Below, piece after piece: positions 22,801-36,478 of a DNA stretch of 64,000 nt (the stretch's first letter is position 1; every line of letters begins with the position of its first letter). This stretch comes from Heterodera schachtii (Eukaryota; Nematoda; Chromadorea; Rhabditida; Heteroderidae), in the NCBI GenBank assembly GCA_023374025.1, contig SIJG01000026.1:286018-350017 (forward strand). The letters run 5' to 3'. The translations under genes and the position numbers were made by a program. The notes beneath the pieces are model-generated. The model was not told where the DNA came from. It saw nothing but the letters and a program-made list of their open reading frames with translations, and did no database searches.

Positions 22801-25800
22801 AAAGCATGTGACCTTAATGACATATCAAATTCAAAAAGCTCTACAATGAAAAAGTGATTTTCTACGGGGTTTCCGATAAATGCCTTAATATGAAAAAAAT
22901 AAATTTTTTTATTTAAATGTTGGTGCCCTAGAAAACAAATTTATAAAATTAAAAAACCAAAGATTTACAAGAATATGCTGAAAAACATTAAACATAGGGC
23001 ATTTTTTTGATTAAAATTTATATTTTGAATTAAAAAATGTATTTTAATTAGCGCGAAAATAAAATAAAATAGACTTACTTAGATTAGCCATGCATTTTTT
23101 CCGGACTATTCAGCGTATATTGAAAAAAAATTATTCGATGACTTGCTATTAATTGGGATTGTTAAATTCTAAAATATGGATTACAAGAAACTAAAATAAC
23201 GAATAAAATTTTAATTCCTTTTCGATTTCGTCATTTATCGCTATAAAATGCGTTGTATATTTTTGGTTCATTTATAATTTTTTATTTTAAAACAATTTTT
23301 TCTACCCATGCAAATCACATAAATCGGTATTTTCTCAGGTTATTAATGCATTTTACGCGTGAAATTCTGCGAATATTAGCCTAAAATTATTCGGTGTTTC
23401 GTCATTAAATGAGGTTTTTACATTTTAAAATACGCATCAAATGAAAACAAAATTTAAAATAAAAAATTAATCCCTATTTTATTTCGTCATTTATCGAAAA
23501 GGACCTAAATGATTTCTTGGATATTAGACCTTTTTATATTTTAAAAAATTTATAAAGCATGTGACCTTAATGACATATCAAATTCAAAAAGCTCTACAAT
23601 GAAAAAGTGATTTTCTACGGGGTTTCCGATAAATGCCTTAATATGAAAAAAATAAATTTTTTTATTTAAATGTTGGTGCCCTAGAAAACAAATTTATAAA
23701 ATTAAAAAACCAAAGATTTACAAGAATATGCTGAAAAACATTAAACATAGGGCATTTTTTTGATTAAAATTTATATTTTGAATTAAAAAATGTATTTTAA
23801 TTAGCGCGAAAATAAAATAAAATAGACTTACTTAGATTATCCATGCATTTTTTCCGGACTATTCAGCGTATATTGAAAAAAAATTATTCGATGACTTGCT
23901 ATTAATTGGGATTGTTAAATTCTAAAATATGGATTACAAGAAACTAAAATAACGAATAAAATTTTAATTCCTTTTCGATTTCGTCATTTATCGCTATAAA
24001 ATGCGTTGTATATTTTTGGTTCATTTATAATTTTTTATTTTAAAACAATTTTTTCTACCCATGCAAATCACATAAATCGGTATTTTCTCAGGTTATTAAT
24101 GCATTTTACGCGTGAAATTCTGCGAATATTAGCCTAAAATTATTCGGTGTTTCGTCATTAAATGAGGTTTTTACATTTTAAAATACGCATCAAATGAAAA
24201 CAAAATTTAAAATGAAAAATTAATCCCTATTTTATTTCGTCATTTATCGAAAAGGACCTAAATGATTTCTTGGATATTAGACCTTTTTATATTTTAAAAA
24301 AATTTATAAAGCATGTGACCTTAATGACATATCAAATTCAAAAAGCTCTACAATGAAAAAGTGATTTTCTACGGGGTTTCCGATAAATGCCTTAATATGA
24401 AAAAAATAAATTTTTTTATTTAAATGTTGGTGCCCTAGAAAACAAATTTATAAAATTAAAAAACCAAAGATTTACAAGAATATGCTGAAAAACATTAAAC
24501 ATAGGGCATTTTTTTGATTAAAATTTATATTTTGAATTAAAAAATGTATTTTAATTAGCGCGAAAATAAAATAAAATAGACTTACTTAGATTAGCCATGC
24601 TTTTTTCCGGACTATTCAGCGTATATTGAAAAAAAATTATTCGATGACTTGCTATTAATTGGGATTGTTAAATTCTAAAATATGGATTACAAGAAACTAA
24701 AATAACGAATAAAATTTTAATTCCTTTTCGATTTCGTCATTTATCGCTATAAAATGCGTTGTATATTTTTGGTTCATTTATAATTTTTTATTTTAAAACA
24801 ATTTTTTCTACCCATGCAAATCACATAAATCGGTATTTTCTCAGGTTATTAATGCATTTTACGCGTGAAATTCTGCGAATATTAGCCTAAAATTATTCGG
24901 TGTTTCGTCATTAAATGAGGTTTTTACATTTTAAAATACGCATCAAATGAAAACAAAATTTAAAATAAAAAATTAATCCCTATTTTATTTCGTCATTTAT
25001 CGAAAAGGACCTAAATGATTTCTTGGATATTAGACCTTTTTATATTTTAAAAAAATTTATAAAGCATGTGACCTTAATGACATATCAAATTCAAAAAGCT
25101 CTACAATGAAAAAGTGATTTTCTACGGGGTTTCCGATAAATGCCTTAATATGAAAAAAATAAATTTTTTTATTTAAATGTTGGTGCCCTAGAAAACAAAT
25201 TTATAAAATTAAAAAACCAAAGATTTACAAGAATATGCTGAAAAACATTAAACATAGGGCATTTTTTTGATTAAAATTTATATTTTGAATTAAAAAATGT
25301 ATTTTAATTAGCGCGAAAATAAAATAAAATAGACTTACTTAGATTAGCCATGCATTTTTTCCGGACTATTCAGCGTATATTGAAAAAAAATTATTCGATG
25401 ACTTGCTATTAATTGGGATTGTTAAATTCTAAAATATGGATTACAAGAAACTAAAATAACGAATAAAATTTTAATTCCTTTTCGATTTCGTCATTTATCG
25501 CTATAAAATGCGTTGTATATTTTTGGTTCATTTATAATTTTTTATTTTAAAACAATTTTTTCTACCCATGCAAATCACATAAATCGGTATTTTCTCAGGT
25601 TATTAATGCATTTTACGCGTGAAATTCTGCGAATATTAGCCTAAAATTATTCGGTGTTTCGTCATTAAATGAGGTTTTTACATTTTAAAATACGCATCAA
25701 ATGAAAACAAAATTTAAAATAAAAAATTAATCCCTATTTTATTTCGTCATTTATCGAAAAGGACCTAAATGATTTCTTGGATATTAGACCTTTTTATATT

Positions 25801-28800
25801 TTAAAAAATTTATAAAGCATGTGACCTTAATGACATATCAAATTCAAAAAGCTCTACAATGAAAAAGTGATTTTCTACGGGGTTTCCGATAAATGCCTTA
25901 ATATGAAAAAAATAAATTTTTTTATTTAAATGTTGGTGCCCTAGAAAACAAATTTATAAAATTAAAAAACCAAAGATTTACAAGAATATGCTGAAAAACA
26001 TTAAACATAGGGCATTTTTTTGATTAAAATTTATATTTTGAATTAAAAAATGTATTTTAATTAGCGCGAAAATAAAATAAAATAGACTTACTTAGATTAG
26101 CCATGCATTTTTTCCGGACTATTCAGCGTATATTGAAAAAAAATTATTCGATGACTTGCTATTAATTGGGATTGTTAAATTCTAAAATATGGATTACAAG
26201 AAACTAAAATAACGAATAAAATTTTAATTCCTTTTCGATTTCGTCATTTATCGCTATAAAATGCGTTGTATATTTTTGGTTCATTTATAATTTTTTATTT
26301 TAAAACAATTTTTTCTACCCATGCAAATCACATAAATCGGTATTTTCTCAGGTTATTAATGCATTTTACGCGTGAAATTCTGCGAATATTAGCCTAAAAT
26401 TATTCGGTGTTTCGTCATTAAATGAGGTTTTTACATTTTAAAATACGCATCAAATGAAAACAAAATTTAAAATAAAAAATTAATCCCTATTTTATTTTTA
26501 TCGAAAAGGACCTAAATGATTTCTTGGATATTAGACCTTTTTATATTTTAAAAAAATTTATAAAGCATGTGACCTTAATGACATATCAAATTCAAAAAGC
26601 TCTACAATGAAAAAGTGATTTTCTACGGGGTTTCCGATAAATGCCTTAATATGAAAAAAATAAATTTTTTTATTTAAATGTTGGTGCCCTAGAAAACAAA
26701 TTTATAAAATTAAAAAACCAAAGATTTACAAGAATATGCTGAAAAACATTAAACATAGGGCATTTTTTTGATTAAAATTTATATTTTGAATTAAAAAATG
26801 TATTTTAATTAGCGCGAAAATAAAATAAAATAGACTTACTTAGATTATCCATGCATTTTTTCCGGACTATTCAGCGTATATTGAAAAAAAATTATTCGAT
26901 GACTTGCTATTAATTGGGATTGTTAAATTCTAAAATATGGATTACAAGAAACTAAAATAACGAATAAAATTTTAATTCCTTTTCGATTTCGTCATTTATC
27001 GCTATAAAATGCGTTGTATATTTTTGGTTCATTTATAATTTTTTATTTTAAAACAATTTTTTCTACCCATGCAAATCACATAAATCGGTATTTTCTCAGG
27101 TTATTAATGCATTTTACGCGTGAAATTCTGCGAATATTAGCCTAAAATTATTCGGTGTTTCGTCATTAAATGAGGTTTTTACATTTTAAAATACGCATCA
27201 AATGAAAACAAAATTTAAAATAAAAAATTAATCCCTATTTTATTTCGTCATTTATCGAAAAGGACCTAAATGATTTCTTGGATATTAGACCTTTTTATAT
27301 TTTAAAAAAATTTATAAAGCATGTGACCTTAATGACATATCAAATTCAAAAAGCTCTACAATGAAAAAGTGATTTTCTACGGGGTTTCCGATAAATGCCT
27401 TAATATGAAAAAAATAAATTTTTTTATTTAAATGTTGGTGCCCTAGAAAACAAATTTATAAAATTAAAAAACCAAAGATTTACAAGAATATGCTGAAAAA
27501 CATTAAACATAGGGCATTTTTTTGATTAAAATTTATATTTTGAATTAAAAAATGTATTTTAATTAGCGCGAAAATAAAATAAAATAGACTTACTTAGATT
27601 ATCCATGCATTTTTTCCGGACTATTCAGCGTATATTGAAAAAAAATTATTCGATGACTTGCTATTAATTGGGATTGTTAAATTCTAAAATATGGATTACA
27701 AGAAACTAAAATAACGAATAAAATTTTAATTCCTTTTCGATTTCGTCATTTATCGCTATAAAATGCGTTGTATATTTTTGGTTCATTTATAATTTTTTAT
27801 TTTAAAACAATTTTTTCTACCCATGCAAATCACATAAATCGGTATTTTCTCAGGTTATTAATGCATTTTACGCGTGAAATTCTGCGAATATTAGCCTAAA
27901 ATTATTCGGTGTTTCGTCATTAAATGAGGTTTTTACATTTTAAAATACGCATCAAATGAAAACAAAATTTAAAATAAAAAATTAATCCCTATTTTATTTC
28001 GTCATTTATCGAAAAGGACCTAAATGATTTCTTGGATATTAGACCTTTTTATATTTTAAAAAATTTATAAAGCATGTGACCTTAATGACATATCAAATTC
28101 AAAAAGCTCTACAATGAAAAAGTGATTTTCTACGGGGTTTCCGATAAATGCCTTAATATGAAAGAAATAAATTTTTTTATTCAAATTTTGGTGCCCTGGA
28201 AAACAAATTTATAAAATTAAAAAACCAAAGATTTACAAGAATATGCTGAAAAACATTAAACATAGGGCATTTTTTTGATTAAAATTTATATTTTGAATTA
28301 AAAAATGTATTTTAATTAGCGCGAAAATAAAATAAAATAGACTTACTTAGATTATCCATGCATTTTTTCCGGACTATTCAGCGTATATTGAAAAAAAATT
28401 ATTCGATGACTTGCTATTAATTGGGATTGTTAAATTCTAAAATATGGATTACAAGAAACTAAAATAACGAATAAAATTTTAATTCCTTTTCGATTTCGTC
28501 ATTTATCGCTATAAAATGCGTTGTATATTTTTTGGTTCATTTATAACTTTTTATTTTAAAACAATTTTTTCTACCCATGCAAATCACATAAATCGGTATT
28601 TTCTCAGGTTATTAATGCATTTTACGCGTGAAATTCTGCGAATATTAGCCTAAAATTATTCGGTGTTTCGTCATTAAATGAGGTTTTTACATTTTAAAAT
28701 ACGCATCAAATGAAAACAAAATTTAAAATAAAAAATTAATCCCTATTTTATTTCGTCATTTATCGAAAAGGACCTAAATGATTTCTTGGATATTAGACCT

Positions 28801-31559
28801 TTTTATATTTTAATAAAATTTATAAAGCATGTGACCTTAATGACATATCAAATTCAAAAAGCTCTACAATGAAAAAGTGATTTTCTACGGGGTTTCCGAT
28901 AAATGCCTTAATATGAAAGAAATAAATTTTTTTATTCAAATTTTGGTGCCCTGGAAAACAAATTTATAAAATTAAAAAACCAAAGATTTACAAGAATATG
29001 CTGAAAAACATTAAACATAGGGCATTTTTTTGATTAAAATTTATATTTTGAATTAAAAAATGTATTTTAATTAGCGCGAAAATAAAATAAAATAGACTTA
29101 CTTAGATTATCCATGCATTTTTTCCGGACTATTCAGCTTATATTGAAAAAAAATTATTCGATGACTTGCTATTAATTGGGATTGTTAAATTCTAAAATAT
29201 GGATTACAAGAAACTAAAATAACGAATAAAATTTTAATTCCTTTTCGATTTCGTCATTTATCGCTATAAAATGCGTTGTATATTTTTGGTTCATTTATAA
29301 CGTTTTATTTTAAAACAATTTTTTCTACCCATGCAAATCACATAAATCGGTATTTTCTCAGGTTATTAATGCATTTTACGCGTGAAATTCTGCGAATATT
29401 AGCCTAAAATTATTCGGTGTTTCGTCATTAAATGAGGTTTTTACATTTTAAAATACGCATCAAATGAAAACAAAATTTAAAATGAAAAATTAATCCCTAT
29501 TTTATTTCGTCATTTATCGAAAAGGACCTAAATGATTTCTTGGATATTAGACCTTTTTATATTTTAAAAAAATTTATAAAGCATGTGACCTTAATGACAT
29601 ATCAAATTCAAAAAGCTCTACAATGAAAAAGTGATTTTCTACGGGGTTTCCGATAAATGCCTTAATATGAAAAAAATAAATTTTTTTATTTAAATGTTGG
29701 TGCCCTAGAAAACAAATTTATAAAATTAAAAAACCAAAGATTTACAAGAATATGCTGAAAAACATTAAACATAGGGCATTTTTTTGATTAAAATTTATAT
29801 TTTGAATTAAAAAATGTATTTTAATTAGCGCGAAAATAAAATAAAATAGACTTACTTAGATTATCCATGCATTTTTTCCGGACTATTCAGCGTATATTGA
29901 AAAAAAATTATTCGATGACTTGCTATTAATTGGGATTGTTAAATTCTAAAATATGGATTACAAGAAACTAAAATAACGAATAAAATTTTAATTCCTTTTC
30001 GATTTCGTCATTTATCGCTATAAAATGCGTTGTATATTTTTGGTTCATTTATAATTTTTTATTTTAAAACAATTTTTTCTACCCATGCAAATCACATAAA
30101 TCGGTATTTTCTCAGGTTATTAATGCATTTTACAGCGTGAAATTCTGCGAATATTAGCCTAAAATTATTCGGTGTTTCGTCATTAAATGAGGTTTTTACA
30201 TTTTAAAATACGCATCAAATGAAAACAAAATTTAAAATGAAAAATTAATCCCTATTTTATTTCGTCATTTATTGAAAAGGACCTAAATGATTTCTTGGAT
30301 ATTAGACCTTTTTATATTTTAAAAAAATTTATAAAGCATGTGACCTTAATGACATATCAAATTCAAAAAGCTCTACAATGAAAAAGTGATTTTCTACGGG
30401 GTTTCCGATAAATGCCTTAATATGAAAAAAATAAATTTTTTTATTTAAATGTTGGTGCCCTAGAAAACAAATTTATAAAATTAAAAAACCAAAGATTTAC
30501 AAGAATATGCTGAAAAACATTAAACATAGGGCATTTTTTTGATTAAAATTTATATTTTGAATTAAAAAATGTATTTTAATTAGCGCGAAAATAAAATAAA
30601 ATAGACTTACTTAGATTATCCATGCATTTTTTCCGGACTATTCAGCGTATATTGAAAAAAAATTATTCGATGACTTGCTATTAATTGGGATTGTTAAATT
30701 CTAAAATATGGATTACAAGAAACTAAAATAACGAATAAAATTTTAATTCCTTTTCGATTTCGTCATTTATCGCTATAAAATGCGTTGTATATTTTTTGGT
30801 TCATTTATAACTTTTTATTTTAAAACAATTTTTTCTACCCATGCAAATCACATAAATCGGTATTTTCTCAGGTTATTAATGCATTTTACGCGTGAAATTC
30901 TGCGAATATTAGCCTAAAATTATTCGGTGTTTCGTCATTAAATGAGGTTTTTACATTTTAAAATACGCATCAAATGAAAACAAAATTTAAAATAAAAAAT
31001 TAATCCCTATTTTATTTCGTCATTTATCGAAAAGGACCTAAATGATTTCTTGGATATTAGACCTTTTTATATTTTAATAAAATTTATAAAGCATGTGACC
31101 TTAATGACATATCAAATTCAAAAAGCTCTACAATGAAAAAGTGATTTTCTACGGGGTTTCCGATAAATGCCTTAATATGAAAGAAATAAATTTTTTTAAT
31201 TCAAATTTGGTGCCCTGGAAAACAAATTTATAAAATTAAAAAACCAAAGATTTACAAGAATATGCTGAAAAACATTAAACATAGGGCATTTTTTTGATTA
31301 AAATTTATATTTTGAATTAAAAAATGTATTTTAATTAGCGCGAAAATAAAATAAAATAGACTTACTTAGATTATCCATGCATTTTTTCCGGACTATTCAG
31401 CGTATATTGAAAAAAAATTATTCGATGACTTGCTATTAATTGGAATTGTTAAATTCTAAAATATGGATTACAAGAAACTAAAATAACGAATAAAATTTTA
31501 ATTCCTTTTCGATTTCGTCATTTATCGCTATAAAATGCGTTGTATATTTTTGGTTCATT
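19811..31559 (+). repeat. 754-bp satellite array, about 15.6 units
   Basis: AATTCAAAAAGCTCTACAAT recurs at 19,811, 20,566, 21,320, 22,074, 22,828 and so on about every 754 bp until 31,559, where the array stops mid-unit. Units are nearly identical and very AT-rich. Within each unit TTTCGTCATTTATCG occurs twice and a related TTTCGTCATTAAATG once. No long frame exists. Variant marks (ATTAGCC against ATTATCC, a six-A run in TTTTAAAAAATTT, AAATGAAAAATT, and TTCAAATTTTGGTGCCCTGG) follow a three-unit rhythm in places. It could be heterochromatic or centromeric satellite; nothing here proves either. Confidence 0.97.
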
Positions 31560-31929
31560 TTGGCTATGCTCCAATTTACGCTTCCAATCATTGCCCATCC
31601 TTATTTTCTTTGACCACAACTTTTTTATTTGGTCAACCCCTATTGCATTTTTAAAAATGTTATTTTTTATTAAGTTTAGCCCATGCTATAGATTCAAGCT
31701 TTAGTTTGATAGGTATAGAGCAAGGATGGAAGGAATTCCGACTTTCAATTTCAAAAAATTTTTGGGGCCTCAGAAATGCCATCCCTGGTATAAAGTCTCA
31801 GTGACAAACGATCAGTGAAAATAATCGGTCACCGATAAAAGCAATGTTTGTGGCTTTTGTGTGTCGTTCCGTCGCTTGTAACATTCGATAGTGTGCCTAA
31901 GTAATTCTCTAAATCATTTTTTGCGGGTT

Positions 31930-32760
31930 TTTCAGTTAGGTGAGTAATAATGTTTGGATGGACATTTTCCCACATTTTGACCGTCCTCAACTCGGCCTAA
32001 AAATGTCATTGCTTTCGCTGATCACTAATATGACATTCATTTCGAGCTATTTCGAATCCCGAACCCGAATTCGAACAAAAGTTTAAAATTAATTTTTCAC
32101 CAAAATTCACCTGTATTATCCAAAATCGATTCAAATACACTAAATGACCATGAATCCTTATTTTCTATTATATTCCATGTATCTGACTCGATTTTTGATC
32201 ATAAATATGAATTTTGCTGACTGAGAAATTAATTTTCGACTTTTGTTCCAAATCAGGTCCGGGTTTCGAAATTGATGAAAACTGTTCTTAGGTTTGTGAT
32301 TAGCGACCCAGAAAACCCATGGAAAAGCTTTTTTGACAATTTTTTCAAAATGTTTACAAAAAAAAATGTTTGAATTCGGGTTCGTGATTCGAAATAGGTC
32401 GAAATAGATGTCATATCGGTATCAGCACCCCTGAAAACCCCCCATGTGCACCACTTAAAAGCTGAAATTCTTTTTTTCGACCTTTTTTTTGTGGGACCAG
32501 TAAAGCGTACGATTACCTAACCATTTTTATTAACGTATAAATTCTTTCTTGTTCAGATACATCGATTATTCGGTCATCACATTTCTCCGTTCCAATCAGC
32601 AAATTTTTGACAAAAGAGGCACCAATTTTGAGATGATTGTGACTGCATACGAACACTAAGCTGGTTTCAGTTTGATTTGGAATGTTATGGCCCGTCAAAT
32701 TGGCCAATTTTTGCGCCGAGCGTTCGCCATTTAGGCTTTTACAATAGAGATTATCTGAAC
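31930..32760 (+). pseudogene. F-box-like family gene, copy 1, broken
   Basis: At 31,956-32,025 the frame reads WMDIFPHFDRPQLGLKMSLLS, equal to the start of the F-box-like exon of the intact copy at 36,479. It is then cut by GAATTCGGG family repeats (32,026-32,430). At 32,555-32,740 the second exon reappears as YIDYSVITFLRSNQQIFDK, followed by an in-frame stop after TAYEH and frame damage. A longer frame on the opposite strand (32,836-32,513) is an artefact of this exon. Confidence 0.75.
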
Positions 32761-33960
32761 CATTTGCTTCGTCTCTCTCACCAACAATTAGCTTACAAAA
32801 AGAGATGATTAACTTTTTTGATCTTAACTCTTTCAATATTTAATTAAATTCTATGAAATTTTATAGCTTATATATGAAACTTAGAGCTATCGAATTATAC
32901 CATGAATGTTTAATTATATTACTTATAAGGAAAGTTATTAAACGCGAAACATAGTGTCTTTTTGTGGGTATTTCATGTTCCAAAGGTCGAATATTTTTTC
33001 AAAAAAGGAGAATATATTTGTCTAGAATCGAATAATTTTGAACCGGAAAAGTAAAATAGACAAGAAACCAACAAAAAAAATTAGTAAAAATTTTCAAAAT
33101 TTTTGACGGTCTCTAGCTCAGTGAAACACAAAAATTTTTTAACCAAAATTATATCATTGGATAGAGCAGACTTTATAGTACAACTTAGCAAAAGGAATTT
33201 TTTTAATATCATCTTTTTTAAATTTTTAATAATTTATTAGAAAACATGGTCACATGCTTACCCTGGTCCTACCCAGGGTAAGAATCTTACCCGCAGCTGA
33301 AGGTAAACTTACCAGTTACTCGATTCTTTTAGTTCGGGTTAAAAGTTACCCGCAGCTGAGGGTTAGTTTACCCGGTAAACTAACCCTCAGCTGCGGGTTG
33401 CTCTTTTAGTACGGGTAACGGGTAGGTTTACCCGCACAGCTTAATAATTTTATTTTTTAGGCATTAATTAATTTTTCAATGGGAATCAACCCACTGAGAA
33501 AAAAGTAAAACGTTCCGCCGAGAGAAAATACAGCATCAAATAAATTTTTGAGTATTTATAGAAATTTCTTTTAAAAACTTAGAATTTTTTTGAAAATGTA
33601 ACCATAATCAATCGATTTTTTTTGAAAAAAAACAAATATAATTAGTAGGGCTTGGTTTTTTAGCAAATGTTCTGCGCATTTAATACGTACAGATAAGCAC
33701 GAAAAACGCGATTTCCGCTTGGTTTGGGTTCCTTAACTTTTGATCGGAATTCCATTTATCATGCAAAGAACGTGTTTGAGTCAGTATTTTTCCGCGCTTT
33801 TTTTGAGCAAAATTTTTTTTTCGAAATTGGAAAATTGACTAAAACACAGTTAAAGGGGTGGGTAAACTGTAAACCAACTTGAAACACATAACTAAGCTTA
33901 AATTTATCTAAAATATTTAAAATTTCATCGATTCAACCTCGAATTTTTGAATTTCTACCT
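32761..33960. other. AT-rich interval with a palindromic repeat
   Basis: No exon is seen. It contains the 51-bp palindrome described separately and related ACGGGTAA / TTACCCG blocks from 33,260 to 33,440. Confidence 0.45.
33348..33398. repeat. 51-bp palindrome with perfect 25-bp arms
   Basis: ACCCGCAGCTGAGGGTTAGT... and its exact complement meet at a single central C (33,373). The flanks repeat TCTTTTAGT[T/A]CGGGT directly. Confidence 0.93.
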
Positions 33961-34095
33961 CAAAAAACGAATCGTGGTAATAAAAACGAATCGGGGTAAA
34001 AACGAATTGACCAAAAACGAATCGTCCTTTTACCGTCGAAATCAATCTCTGTCGAATTCACTCGTTGTCGAAATCACGCGCAGACAGTAAAAAAA
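33960..34095. repeat. AACGAATCG / GTCGAAATCAC short repeats
   Basis: AAAACGAATCG occurs several times, then GTCGAAATCAC-like units, just before F-box-like copy 2. Confidence 0.5.
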
Positions 34096-34125
34096 GCGAA
34101 ATATGTTACTGTCGAAATCACATAC

Positions 34126-35720
34126 ACCGACATTGATGGACATTCTCCCATTTTTCCGTCGTCATAAACTCGGCCTCACATTGGCACTGCTTTCGCCACG
34201 TTTCGATGCTTTGGTGGACAAACATTTTGATGGCAAATCAGAATTGACAATTTGGAGACATATCCGAATTCACAAGGAATTAGCAGGACCAAAAGCGACA
34301 TTGTCTGTCCGAATTGATGGCGATGATGTGGAATTTCCTTGGCCCGACCGTCCGTTGCCGAACAAAATTCGCATTCAATTCATTCGGATTGAGTAATATT
34401 ATATAACATAATTTTTTGTGTGTATTATTTATGATTGTCAGCTTTTTCAGGTACATTGGCCATGTCGTCATCGAATTGCTCCGCTCCAATCAGCAAATCT
34501 TCGACAAAGGCACAAATTTGTATTTGAATTTATGTTCATACAACACAGAAAGCAATGTCCAGCCAATTTGGGATGTTTTTGTCCGTCAAATTTGGCCCAT
34601 TTTTACGACGACAAATGTCCATCATTTGGCTTTTTATAGTTGATGATTCCAGGCCATGTCGAAAGAAATTTCAAGCGGATTTGTGACGTTTTTTTCCGTC
34701 AAATTTGGCCCATTTTTACGACAACAAAGTCCATCATTTGATTTAAAGATGACGGCTACTCTGCTGCTGCAGTTTATGCGTCCAACCAATCCACCCGATG
34801 ACATTACTCAGTTTTTTCGGCCATAACAATGCTGAATTTCGAGTTTTCAGAAATTCAAGGGCATATCGAGACCCATGGCTTTAGGGAGGCTGAATTCAAA
34901 AATTATAGGTTTTCGGGGTCGATGATCGCGAATCCGGCATCCATTTCAGCCTTTTCCAAATCCCGAACCGAACTCGAACAAGAAGTCCAAAAATTTTTTT
35001 TTCATTTAGTCTAAAATAGTTTTAAATGATTTTTAATTGAAGCACTGATGACTTTCAGTTCCTTTCCGTGTATTTAAACAATGTTGACCAATAATATGAA
35101 AACCAAAAATTTTATTTTCCGACTTTTTGTTCGAATTCGGGTCCGGGATTTGAAATTGGCCCAAACGAATACCGGATTCGCGATCAGCGACCACGAAACC
35201 TATAGTTTGCATATTTTATTATGAAATGAAAAAAGATATATTTGTGTATGTGGCCTAAACTACACAAGAGCCGGTGTGTTTTGCAGGACGTTGTATTCGT
35301 TTTCGCCAAAAAAAAAAAAGACTATTTTTGCCATTTTGGGGTCGATTGCGTAAACTGTATGCAGTAGAGATGGATGTCATATTCATGGTCAGCGATCCAG
35401 CAAACCCCATGAAAGATGTTTTTGAGGACTTTTTTAAACTTATTAATTCTTTTGAAAAAGGGGGGGAACAAACTGCACTATTACCCAATAATTGGATTGG
35501 GTGAGTGTAACAGATAATTCACAACCATCCAATTCAAATTGCACTTAATTTTAGACCATTATCGCCACCAGCGAAATAAGAATAAGCGGATCAAAGCATG
35601 GAAAATGTCGTCTAATTGCGCATGAATTAATTACATTTGTGAAATGATCGGTCTCATCAATTGGAAACGGATTTGATGCTCATTTTTTCTCAGAAATGCT
35701 CTCTCATTTTCATTTGTTGA
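34126..35720 (+). pseudogene. F-box-like family gene, copy 2, broken
   Basis: 34,126-34,393 is a nearly perfect F-box-like exon (LMDILPFFRRHKLGLTLALL, ELTIWRHIRIHKELAGPK) ending at the conserved GTAATA donor. Exon 2 (from 34,452, YIGHVVIELLRSNQQIFDKG) matches the intact copy until 34,633 and then hits a stop. A second short piece of exon 2 repeats at 34,685-34,745. GAATTCGGG family repeats fill 34,833-35,430. The end of exon 3 and exon 4 follow at about 35,480-35,575 (PLSPPAK then stop) with a matching 3' flank. Exon 1 is not visible. Confidence 0.75.
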
Positions 35721-35789
35721 TTCTTTCGTTCGAATACACAAGAAGCCTTAAAATTTATTTTGCAATGTTAAGAAATGGGCAATATAAAT

Positions 35790-36100
35790 GTTAATTCGTA
35801 TTCAGCGACCCCGAAAACCCTAAAATAGACTAAATAATCCTGTATTTTATTGGTACAACAATAAAAAAGGGTTTTTGCGTAATTTGGGTAGTAATCGGGG
35901 GGTTTTCAGGGGCGCTGTTTACGAATATAACACCAATTTCGATCTGTTCCGAATCCCGAACCTGAATTCGAACATTTTTTTAAACAAAGAGTTGTCAAAC
36001 ACGCCTTTCCTGAGCTTTTCGGGGTCTTCTCTAATCACGAATCTAACATCAGTTTTGGTTCAATTCAGAAACCGGACCCGAATTCGACAAAAGGCGAAAA
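35790..36100. repeat. GAATTCGGG family fragments
   Basis: Two partial copies in opposite orientation: ATTCAGCGACCCCGAAAACC at about 35,800 and ACGCCTTTCCTGAGCTTTTC to GACCCGAATTCGAC at 36,000-36,085. Confidence 0.6.
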
Positions 36101-36245
36101 TTAATTATTTTTTTCACGAAAATTCACATTTATTGTCCAAAATCGATTCAAATGACGGAATATAATAGAAAACAGACAATCACAGTCATTTAGTGCAATT
36201 GAATATCGATTTTGGACAATATATGTGAATTCTGGTAGAAAATTT
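36101..36245. repeat. Inverted repeat around ATCGATTTTGGACAAT
   Basis: AATTCACATTTATTGTCCAA..ATCGATTCAAATGAC on the left pairs with GTCATTTAGTG..ATCGATTTTGGACAATATATGTGAATT on the right. A related single arm occurs near 32,105. Confidence 0.65.
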
Positions 36246-36419
36246 TTAGACTTTTGTTCGGTTATCCAATAAAAAAACAGGGTCCAAAAATGTTTGATAC
36301 TGAACTGGCGCCCTTTAAGCAGCACTAAGACGGAACGGATCCTTACCGTTTTACAGAAAGAAGGGGAAAATCAAAATTTAAATACCTAAGTAAGTCTGTC
36401 CGATTTATGAGAAAGCCCA

Positions 36420-36427
36420 TATAAAAG
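36420..36427 (+). promoter_or_regulatory. TATA box of the intact F-box-like gene
   Basis: TATAAAAG stands 51 bp before the inferred ATG at 36,479, leaving room for a start site near 36,450 (TCAGTTAC). Confidence 0.55.
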
Positions 36428-36478
36428 GCAGAGAAATTGTCAGTTACTTTCATTTTTACAATAATTACTACGACAAAA

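Noticed and set aside
19811..31559. CRISPR-like or gene-coding array
   Set aside because: Units are 754 bp, contiguous without spacers, AT-rich and without long frames; this is satellite DNA.
32513..32836. 107-codon minus-strand frame
   Set aside because: It is antisense to a recognisable F-box-like exon on the plus strand.
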